Assembly: GCF_003752365.1 (NCBI RefSeq)
Contig: NZ_RJUO01000002.1
Coordinates: forward strand, 496,001 to 560,000
Origin: Frondihabitans sp. PhB188
GTDB lineage: Bacteria > Actinomycetota > Actinomycetes > Actinomycetales > Microbacteriaceae
Direction: 5' to 3'
Length of the DNA stretch: 64,000 bases
In this document: piece by piece, positions 57,634 through 64,000 of the stretch
How the letters are laid out: every line of letters starts with the position of its first letter
How positions within the stretch are numbered: the first letter of the stretch is position 1
Translations under genes and position numbers: made by a program
Notes under the pieces: model-generated
The model's database searches: none
Told to the model about the DNA's origin: nothing
The model's input: the letters and a program-made list of their open reading frames with translations, nothing else

Positions 57634-59850
57634 CTAGAGGCCGGCGAGCTCGTCGATCAGGCGATCGCCGGGACGGGCCTCGATCATGTCGGCCTTGATC
57701 TCGGCGCGGTCGAGGAGCTCCTCCATGCGGCGGCGGCGGGCGCGCGTGATCAGCGTCACGACCGTGCCCTCCTTGCCGGCGCGGCCGGTGCGGCCCGAGC
57801 GGTGCATGTACGTCTTGTACTCGTCGGGGGCGTCGGCCTGGATGACCAGCTCGATGTCGTCGACGTGGATGCCGCGGGCGGCGACGTCGGTGGCGACGAG
57901 CACGTTGACTCGCCCCGAGGTGAGCAGCTGCAGGTTGCGCGTGCGGCGCGACTGGTTCAGGTCGCCGTGGAGGCTGGTCGACGCGATTCCGGCGTCTTCG
58001 AGCTGGTCGGCGAGCTGCTCGGCGAACGCGCGGGTGCGGGCGAAGACGAGGGTCTTGCCCTTGCCCTGCGCGAGCTGCTCGATGATTGCGCCCTTGTCGC
58101 GCTGCTCGATCAGGAGCACGCGGTGGTCGATCGTCGCCGAGGCCTGGTCTTCGCCGGCGACCTCGTGGACGGCCGGGTCGGTCAGGAACTCGTCGACCAG
58201 CTTGGCGACGCCCTTGTCGAGGGTCGCGCTGAACAGGAGCTTCTGGGCGCGGGCGCCGTGGCGGGTGACGTCGGCGGTCTCGCGGAGGATGCGCTGCACC
58301 GGCTCGAGGAAGCCCAGGTCGCACATGTGGTCGGCCTCGTCGAGGACGGTCACGGTCACCTCGCTCAGGTCGAGCTTGCCCTGGTCGATGAGGTCCTCGA
58401 TGCGGCCGGGGGTGCCGATGACGATGTCGACGCCGCGCTGGAGCGAGTGCACCTGTCGCTGCTGCGGAACGCCGCCGTAGATCTGCGTGGTGAAGAGGCC
58501 GACCGAGCGGGCGATCGGCTGCACGGTGTCGTCGATCTGCATCGCGAGCTCGCGGGTCGGGGCGAGGATCAGCGCGCGGGGCTTGCGGCCCATCTTGCGG
58601 TCCTTGGCGCCGCCGTGCTCGAGGAGCTTCTCGGCCAGCGGAGCGCCGAAGGCGATGGTCTTGCCGGAGCCGGTGCGGCCGCGGCCGAGGACGTCCTTGC
58701 CCGCGATGACGTCGGGGATGGTCGCCGCCTGGATCGGGAACGGCGACGGGGCGCCCATCGCGATCAGCTGACGGGTGAGGTTGTCGCCGAGACCCAGGTC
58801 GCCCCAGGTCTTGCCCGCGACGTCGCCGGCCGTGACGACCTCGGCCTGCAGCTTCTCGAGCTTGACGTCGTCTTCGGGGCTGAAGTGCTGGTGGTCGCGC
58901 TTCGGGTAGAAGTCGCTGCTGCGCTCCTGGCGTGCGGGGCGGTCGTCGCGGTCGTAGGAGCGCGCCGGGCGGTCGCTGCGGTCGAACGAGCGGGCCGGAC
59001 GGGCGTCGCGATCGAACGAGCGAGCAGGGCGATCGCTGCGGTCGTAGCTGCGGGGCGCGCGGTCGTCGCCACGCGCGGGGCGGTCGTAGCTGCGGGTTCC
59101 GCGGTCGTCGCTGCGGGCTCCGCGGTCGTCGCGGTCGTTCGAGCGGGCCGGACGCGCGTCGCGGTCGTAGCCGCGCGTCGCACGGTCGTCGCGCGGCGGG
59201 CGGTTGCCTCGCTCGTCGCGGTCGACGCCGCGGGCCGGACGCTCGGTGCCGCGAGCGGAGCGGTCGTCGCGGTCGAACGAGCGCGCTGGGCGACCGGTGC
59301 CGTAGTCGTCGCGCTTCTTGAAGGGGGCGCGGTCTTCGCGGCCCGGGCGGCCGCCCTCGGGGCGGTCGTAGCCGCGGGCCGGACGGTCGTCGCGGTCGGT
59401 GGAACGGGGGGCGCGGTCGTCGCGGCTCGGGCGACCGCCGCCGAAGCGGTCGGTGCGGTCGAAGCGGTCGCCGCCGCGGTTGTAGGCGGGGCGGTCGCCG
59501 CCGCGGTTGTACGAGGGGCGGTCGTCACCGCGCGAGGGGCGCGAGTCGCGGTCGTACGAGGGGCGATCGCCGCCGCGAGCGCCGTTGCGGGCGTCGCGGT
59601 CGTCACGGGCACCGCCGCCGAAGCGGGGGTTGGAGCCGCCGGTCTTGCGCGGCTCCCAGTTGGGGCGGCCGCCCTCGGCGCGGGCCGGACGACCCTCGGC
59701 GCGAGCAGCGCGGCCGTCGGCGTCCCAGCGCTTCTTGACGGGAGCGCCCTCGGCCTCGGGGCGGAACCCGCGGTGCTTGGGGCTCTTGGAGCCGGGTCGC
59801 TCGCCCTTTCCACGGGGCGGGCGCGATGCAGAGCTGTCGTAAGGAGACAT
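57634..59850 (-). CDS. DEAD-box RNA helicase with long Arg/Asp-rich N-terminal repeats
   Basis: This 738-residue protein starts with about 310 disordered residues, mostly repeats such as SYDRDDRPARG and RSFDRDDRPAR. The helicase core follows: GRGRTGSGKT (motif I), APTREL, TPGRIEDL, LDEADHM (motif II), FSATL, VATDVAARGIHV and MHRSGRTGRAG. It unwinds RNA, probably in ribosome assembly or RNA turnover. Most actinobacterial relatives carry RGG-like tails at the C-terminus; here the repeats come first and nothing follows the core. ATG at 59850 follows AGGAA. The frame is open to 60039, but the extra part lies in a likely leader. Confidence 0.92.
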   Translation of the reverse strand: MSPYDSSASRPPRGKGERPGSKSPKHRGFRPEAEGAPVKKRWDADGRAARAEGRPARAEGGRPNWEPRKTGGSNPRFGGGARDDRDARNGARGGDRPSYDRDSRPSRGDDRPSYNRGGDRPAYNRGGDRFDRTDRFGGGRPSRDDRAPRSTDRDDRPARGYDRPEGGRPGREDRAPFKKRDDYGTGRPARSFDRDDRSARGTERPARGVDRDERGNRPPRDDRATRGYDRDARPARSNDRDDRGARSDDRGTRSYDRPARGDDRAPRSYDRSDRPARSFDRDARPARSFDRSDRPARSYDRDDRPARQERSSDFYPKRDHQHFSPEDDVKLEKLQAEVVTAGDVAGKTWGDLGLGDNLTRQLIAMGAPSPFPIQAATIPDVIAGKDVLGRGRTGSGKTIAFGAPLAEKLLEHGGAKDRKMGRKPRALILAPTRELAMQIDDTVQPIARSVGLFTTQIYGGVPQQRQVHSLQRGVDIVIGTPGRIEDLIDQGKLDLSEVTVTVLDEADHMCDLGFLEPVQRILRETADVTRHGARAQKLLFSATLDKGVAKLVDEFLTDPAVHEVAGEDQASATIDHRVLLIEQRDKGAIIEQLAQGKGKTLVFARTRAFAEQLADQLEDAGIASTSLHGDLNQSRRTRNLQLLTSGRVNVLVATDVAARGIHVDDIELVIQADAPDEYKTYMHRSGRTGRAGKEGTVVTLITRARRRRMEELLDRAEIKADMIEARPGDRLIDELAGL

Positions 59851-60117
59851 GGTTCTTCCTGGGTTCTCGATGACGCGAGGATTCACCCGGGCGCCATTGG
59901 CCAGGGACCGTTCACATATGTGATTCGTCGCAGCGGATCGCTGCGATTCCGGCCCCGGAGACTGTCCTGGTGCCTGGAGCAGGCACAGCAGGAACACAAA
60001 CCCATCCGCGCAACTAGCACGGTGTCTCGAGCCGACCAACCAACGCTACACGCCTCACCCCCGAATAGCGAGCGCAGGAACTCGCCGCCGCCCCGAGGTA
60101 GAACCGAGTCCTCCGCC
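59851..60117 (-). promoter_or_regulatory. Upstream region of the DEAD-box gene
   Basis: This part of the 402-base gene-free stretch 59851-60252 contains the 12-bp palindrome TCACATATGTGA (59912-59923). It also contains a 7-bp stem with a 3-base loop, CGCAGCG-GAT-CGCTGCG (59929-59945), and a GCAGGAACT copy (60074-60082). A long leader with structure would fit a temperature- or self-regulated RNA helicase, but no known riboswitch is recognised. Confidence 0.4.
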
Positions 60118-60176
60118 GCGAGATGGCCCTCGCCGTCGGGCGGCGCCGGCCGACCCGACGACGAGGGCCATCTCGC
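60118..60176 (-). terminator. 23-bp hairpin after the RND exporter
   Basis: Bases 60118-60140 pair with 60154-60176 with one mismatch (arms containing GAGATGGCCCTCG and CGAGGGCCATCTC) around a GC-rich loop. It lies about 77 bases beyond the exporter stop and is the likely terminator before the DEAD-box promoter. Confidence 0.7.
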
Positions 60177-60192
60177 GCCGCGCTGCAGGCCG

Positions 60193-60252
60193 CGCGCCGA
60201 GCGCCGAGCGCGGAGCGCAGAGCGCGGAGCGCAGAGCGCAGAGCGCAGAGCG
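60193..60252. repeat. GAGCGCA-type tandem repeat directly after the RND exporter stop
   Basis: About eight imperfect copies of GAGCGCA/GAGCGCG fill the 60 bases next to the exporter stop at 60253. No gene is present. It is a simple-sequence tract prone to slippage. Confidence 0.65.
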
Positions 60253-63200
60253 CTACGCGGCGACCGCCCCGCGCCGCGCCGCGCGCCGCTCCAGCCACCC
60301 GTAGATCAGGCCGTACAGCGTCGGCAGCACGATCAGCGTCAGCACGGTCGACGACACCAGGCCGCCGATCACGACGAGCGCGAGGGGCTGCGAGATGAAC
60401 GAGCCGTGCCCGGTGAGACCTATCGCCAGCGGGGTGAGGGCGAAGATGGTCGCGAGCGCCGTCATCAGGATGGGCCGCAGACGCCGCGACGTTCCTTCGA
60501 TCAGAGCTTCTCGCACGTTCAGGCCACGGCGGCGGTACTGGTTGACCAGATCGATGAGCACGATGGCGTTCGTGACGACGATTCCGACGAGCATCAGCAC
60601 TCCGATGATGGAGGGAACGCCGAGCGGCACGTTGGCGATCAGCTGGAGCAGGATGGCGCCGGTCGCGGCGAACGGGATCGACACCAGGAGAAGCACCGGC
60701 TGCAGCAGGCTCTTGAACGCCGCGACCATGACGATGTAGACGATCAGGATGGCGATGAGGATCGCGATGAGCAGGTCGGCGAACGCCGTGCCCTGCTGCG
60801 AGGTGACGCCGCCGATCTCGGCGCTCGCGCCCTTCGGCAGGTCGACCCCGTCGAGCGCCTTGGTGACCTGCGAGTTCGCGGCGGAGAGGTCGTCGGAGGC
60901 CGGCGTGATCGTGACGGTGGCGCTCCGGACGGCGTTCTCGGTGGTGATCGAGGTCGGTCCGTCGGTCTGCGAGACCGTCGCGATCGACGACAGCGGAACC
61001 GTCCCGGTGGGGGTCGGGATCTTCACCGACTTGAGCGCCGACAGCGTCGCCGGTGCCTTCGTCGGGATCGTGTAGATGTCGACCGTCGTCGCGTCGATCT
61101 CGAGCGATCCGACCTGGAAGGGCTGCACCGCCTGCGAGACGATGCCGCCGACCTCGAGCTCGGTCAGGCCGTAGGTCGCCGCCTTCGCGCGGTCGACTTG
61201 GATGCCGATGAGCGGCTGGGCCGCCGACAGGTTGGTCGAGGCCCCGGCGGTGTCGGGCAGGCCCTTCATCGCCTTCAGCACCCGGTCGGACGCCGTGGAC
61301 AGGGTGGTGGCGTCGTTGGACGTGATGTCCACCTCGATGTCGTTGCTCGATCCGAGCCCCGACGACGCCTCGACCGAGATGTCGCCGGCATCGGAGAGCG
61401 CGCCCAGCTTGTTTCGCACGGTGGCGGTCAGTGCGTCCTGGTCGGCGTTCTCGTCGGTGGTGATCTGGTAGGTCACGGTGCTGCCGCCGGTGCCGCCGAA
61501 GAACGCGGCCAGCGAGTTGCCGCTGGACCCGATGGTGAGCTGCACCGTGTCGACGGCATCGATGGAGTCGAGTGCGCTCTCGACCTTCTCCGCCTGCTTC
61601 GACTGGACGGCGAGGCTGGACGCCGCAGGGAGTTCCTGCGTCACCGTCAGGGTGTTCTGGCCGCTCGACCCGAGGAAGTTCGTCGTCAGGAGGGTCGCGG
61701 CGCCTCCCGAGCCGGCCAGGATCACGACGGCGGCGAGGATCGTCAGCCACGGGTGGCGGAGGGTGCCCAGCAGGATCGGGCGGTACGCGCGGTGCAGCCG
61801 ATCGGTCGGGGCCGCATCGCTCGCCGGGGCGCGGTCGTGTTTGTGCTCCTTCGGCGGGCGCATGAACCAGTAGCCCAGCACGGGCACGATCGTCAGCGAT
61901 ACGAACAGCGACGCCACGAGGGCGATGACCACCGTCAGGGCGAACGGGCGGAACAGCTCGCCGGTGACGTCCTGCACGAAGGCCAGCGGCAGGAAGACCA
62001 CGACGGTCGTGATGGTGGAGGCGGTGACCGCGCCCGCGACCTCGCGCACGGCCTCGGTGATCGCCTGGAGCCGCGGCACCCCCGGCACGAGGTGCCGCTT
62101 GATGTTCTCGGTCACGACGATCGAGTCGTCGACTACGCGCCCGATCGCGATCGTCAGGGCGCCGAGGGTCAGGATGTTGAGCGTGTAGTTCGAGGCGAGC
62201 AGGCCGATGAAGGTGATGAGGACGCTGGTCGGGATGCTGATCGCGGTCACGATCGTCGAACGGAACGACAGCAGGAAGATCAGGATCACGATCACCGCGA
62301 AGGCGAGCCCCAGCAGCCCCTCGGTGGAGAGGCTCTCGATCGACTGCGTGATGAACGGAGCCTGGTCGAAGACGACCTCGATCTTCACGCCGTCTGAGAG
62401 GTTCGACTCGAGCGAGGAGATCTGATCGCGGATCGTGCTCGACACGTCGACGGTGTTGGCCTCGAGGGTCTTGGTCACGGCGATCGTCAGGGCGTCCTTG
62501 CCGTTCACGCGCGAGATGGAGGTGATCGGCGAGCTGGTGAGCTTCACGGTGGCCACGTCGGCGATGTCGGTCGACTGCAGGGCGCCGGTGAGGGCGTTCT
62601 TCGCGCCGACGAGCGGGAGCTTCTGCACCTGCGCCACCGAGGTGAGCCGCTGGCCCGCCTGGATCGAGAGCGTCTTGCCGTTCTGCGTGATCTGGCCGCC
62701 CGGCACGAGAGTTCCGTTGTCGTCGAGGGCGTCCTTGATGGCGGAGATCGTCAGGCCGACCGCGGCGAGCTTCGCCTGGTCGGGCTTGATCGTCAAGCGC
62801 TGCCCGGCGTCGCCGTAGACGGACGCCTGCCGCACCCCGTCGAGCTTCTGAAGGGCAGGGACGGTGATGTTGGTCAGGTCGTCGACGAGCTTCTGCTTGT
62901 CGGCGGGGCCGCCCGTGACGGCGAGCTGCACGACCGGGAGGTCGTCGAGGCTCCCCGACACGACCTGCGTGTTCACGCTGTCGGGCAGGGTGACCGTGTC
63001 GATGGCCTGCTGGATCTTCTCCTCGGTGGCCGGGAGGTCGGTGCCGTAGTCGAACTCGGCCGAGATGTTGCTCTCGGAGGTCTGCGACGTCGCGGTCGTC
63101 GACTTGAGGCCCGGAATCACCTGGATGGCCTTCTCGATGGGCCCCGAGACGCTGTCGTTCACCACCTGGGGCGAGGCGCCCGGGTACGACGACACGATCG

Positions 63201-63339
63201 CGATCTGCGGGAACTGGATGTCGGGGATCAGCTCCTGCTTCAGCGACGTCAACGCGTACCCGCCGAACACCGCCACCACGATCGTGATGAGAGCGATGAG
63301 GGCCCGGTTGCGCAGGCTGAAGACCGAAAGAAGATGCAC
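60253..63339 (-). CDS. RND-family (AcrB/SwrC-like) exporter
   Basis: This 1028-residue transporter has the RND layout: one helix at residues about 13-31, a large external loop, helices 2-6, a second external loop and helices 8-12. LKQELIPDIQFPQIAIVSSYPGASP and GRVVDDSIVVTENIKRHL (with the proton-relay acidic pair) are typical. It resembles B. subtilis SwrC, an AcrB relative that works without an outer membrane. No membrane-fusion protein or regulator gene is adjacent. ATG at 63339 begins MHLLSVFSLRNRALI, the expected N-terminus. Substrate unknown; surfactants or fatty compounds are possible by analogy. Confidence 0.93.
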   Translation of the reverse strand: MHLLSVFSLRNRALIALITIVVAVFGGYALTSLKQELIPDIQFPQIAIVSSYPGASPQVVNDSVSGPIEKAIQVIPGLKSTTATSQTSESNISAEFDYGTDLPATEEKIQQAIDTVTLPDSVNTQVVSGSLDDLPVVQLAVTGGPADKQKLVDDLTNITVPALQKLDGVRQASVYGDAGQRLTIKPDQAKLAAVGLTISAIKDALDDNGTLVPGGQITQNGKTLSIQAGQRLTSVAQVQKLPLVGAKNALTGALQSTDIADVATVKLTSSPITSISRVNGKDALTIAVTKTLEANTVDVSSTIRDQISSLESNLSDGVKIEVVFDQAPFITQSIESLSTEGLLGLAFAVIVILIFLLSFRSTIVTAISIPTSVLITFIGLLASNYTLNILTLGALTIAIGRVVDDSIVVTENIKRHLVPGVPRLQAITEAVREVAGAVTASTITTVVVFLPLAFVQDVTGELFRPFALTVVIALVASLFVSLTIVPVLGYWFMRPPKEHKHDRAPASDAAPTDRLHRAYRPILLGTLRHPWLTILAAVVILAGSGGAATLLTTNFLGSSGQNTLTVTQELPAASSLAVQSKQAEKVESALDSIDAVDTVQLTIGSSGNSLAAFFGGTGGSTVTYQITTDENADQDALTATVRNKLGALSDAGDISVEASSGLGSSNDIEVDITSNDATTLSTASDRVLKAMKGLPDTAGASTNLSAAQPLIGIQVDRAKAATYGLTELEVGGIVSQAVQPFQVGSLEIDATTVDIYTIPTKAPATLSALKSVKIPTPTGTVPLSSIATVSQTDGPTSITTENAVRSATVTITPASDDLSAANSQVTKALDGVDLPKGASAEIGGVTSQQGTAFADLLIAILIAILIVYIVMVAAFKSLLQPVLLLVSIPFAATGAILLQLIANVPLGVPSIIGVLMLVGIVVTNAIVLIDLVNQYRRRGLNVREALIEGTSRRLRPILMTALATIFALTPLAIGLTGHGSFISQPLALVVIGGLVSSTVLTLIVLPTLYGLIYGWLERRAARRGAVAA

Positions 63340-63482
63340 GTGCGCCTCACCCTGAGAAAGAACCGACCGGTAGCAGTTCTCTCATGCAACACCAGCCCCG
63401 CTGAGGGGCGGCTGTGGCACCGCTCCGTGAGGGTGCTGTGAGCGGCCCGAGAACTGGGGGAATACCGGCGCGGCCCGCGATG

Positions 63483-63510
63483 TTGACAGGCCCTCGCACA
63501 GGATTAGGCT
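63483..63510 (+). promoter_or_regulatory. Housekeeping promoter before the APC permease gene
   Basis: TTGACA (63483-63488) and TAGGCT (63505-63510) are separated by 16 bases. Transcription would begin near 63517, essentially at the GTG start (63519), so the mRNA would be leaderless. This is the clearest sigma-70-type promoter in the window. Confidence 0.7.
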
Positions 63511-63518
63511 TGCGGCTC

Positions 63519-64000
63519 GTGACTAACGACGTACGGTCCCCCAAGAGGTGGCTGATCGGCGAGCCGCTGTCCTCCGAGAAGCTGGAGGGTCAGCTCCTCC
63601 CCAAGCACCTGGCGCTGCCGATCTTCGCGAGCGACCCGCTCAGCTCCGTGGCGTACGCGCCGCAGGAGCTCCTCATGATCCTGCTGATCGGCGGCACGGC
63701 GTTCCTGGCCCTGGCGCCGGGTGTCGCCGCCGTGGTCGTCATCCTGCTGATCGTCGTCGTCCTGTCGTACCGCCAGCTCATCAAGGCCTATCCGTCGGGT
63801 GGCGGCGACTACGAGGTCGCCCGCAAGAACCTCGGCGAGAAGCCGGGCCTGATCGTCGCGTCCGCCCTCCTCGTCGACTACGTCATGACCGTGGCCGTGT
63901 CGGTCGCCTCAGGCGTCGACAACATCATCTCGGCCGTGCCTCAGCTCAACGAGGTCCGGGTCGAGATGGCGATCTTCTTCGTCATCCTGCTGGCCGCCGT
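63519..64000 (+). CDS. APC-superfamily permease, KimA-like (3' truncated)
   Basis: The first 160 residues of an APC-family transporter are present. The start is VTNDVRSPKRWLIGEPLSSEK, then LPKHLALPIFASDPLSSVAYAPQELLMIL and SYRQLIKAYPSGGGDYEVARKNLG. FASDPLSSVAYA is typical of the group that includes the B. subtilis potassium importer KimA and actinobacterial amino-acid permeases. The rest lies outside the window, including any C-terminal domain. The GTG at 63519 lies about two bases after the expected transcript start and there is no ribosome-binding site, which points to leaderless translation. Confidence 0.85.
   Translation, partial: MTNDVRSPKRWLIGEPLSSEKLEGQLLPKHLALPIFASDPLSSVAYAPQELLMILLIGGTAFLALAPGVAAVVVILLIVVVLSYRQLIKAYPSGGGDYEVARKNLGEKPGLIVASALLVDYVMTVAVSVASGVDNIISAVPQLNEVRVEMAIFFVILLAA

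Noticed and set aside
60193-60252. C-terminal coding extension of the RND exporter
   Set aside because: The exporter stop at 60253 is clear, and the tandem repeat beyond it is non-coding simple sequence.
57802-62397. Very long plus-strand open frame (about 1,500 codons) opposite the DEAD-box helicase and RND exporter
   Set aside because: It is rich in Arg, Val, Asp and Gly with no domain. It lies antisense to two clear genes and exists only because GC-rich third positions remove stops on the other strand.

Overview
The window looks like chromosomal DNA of a high-GC Gram-positive actinobacterium, most likely Microbacteriaceae. The reasons are GC-rich third codon positions, frequent GTG/TTG starts, ATGA/GTGA stop-start overlaps, and typical actinobacterial families (DUF4129/MoxR/DUF58, a permuted lipoate ligase, DIP1984, DUF664 and an Rv2671-like pyrimidine reductase). 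No tRNA, rRNA, CRISPR array, transposase or integrase was seen. About 57 protein genes are supported. The first and last run off the window.

Layout. 0.1-4.5 kb: a translationally coupled DUF4129 / membrane protein / MoxR ATPase / DUF58 / membrane protein operon. 4.5-9.3 kb: a nuclease-like protein, a lipoprotein amidase with a TIG domain, a DHA2 drug exporter and a flavin reductase. 9.4-13.4 kb: an orphan beta-class DNA methyltransferase next to a small repeat island, a small acetyltransferase, a Tat-exported beta-helix protein followed by the remains of a second copy of its C-terminal domain, and an unknown protein. 13.3-18.6 kb: lipoate ligase, lipase, and a two-component system next to a secreted His/Asp-rich repeat protein. 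Matching direct repeats lie upstream of the regulator and of the repeat protein. 18.7-22.3 kb: SDR divergent from MarR-MFS, then a GH114 lipoprotein. 22.4-25.9 kb: the ATP-grasp / alpha-E / transglutaminase operon. 26-28 kb: small unknown genes and an SDR. 28.0-31.1 kb: a coupled ApbE / ferric-reductase-like / NuoF-like / ferredoxin operon, which looks like a flavin-based electron-transfer module without its flavoprotein acceptor. 31-35.2 kb: small membrane proteins, a secreted PAP2 phosphatase and a DedA-phosphatidyltransferase fusion. 35.3-39.5 kb: two FAD amine oxidases around a peptide-type binding protein. 39.6-41.8 kb: folE / folP2-like / pyrimidine reductase. 41.9-46 kb: PucR regulator, alditol oxidase, a 3-hydroxyisobutyrate-dehydrogenase-like enzyme and a GNAT. 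46.3-54 kb: RecQ, CPBP protease, GNAT, SbcC and SbcD. 54.3-57.5 kb: DIP1984 divergent from a MarR with nested operators, DUF664, and a peptidase-M16-like protein lacking its catalytic Glu. 57.6-63.3 kb: a DEAD-box helicase with a long Arg/Asp-rich N-terminal region and an RND exporter. 63.5 kb to the end: start of an APC/KimA-like permease.

The most unusual signal is not a gene. The 9-mer GCAGGAACT (or its complement) occurs 23 times by eye, in intergenic inverted pairs and inside genes where it forces poorly used codons. This resembles the behaviour of uptake, Chi-like or terminator-linked motifs. Two further families of intergenic palindromes recur, built on GAGACTCCAG and on a CTCGTTGTCG core. 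Together they suggest a genome-wide system of short repeats worth testing.
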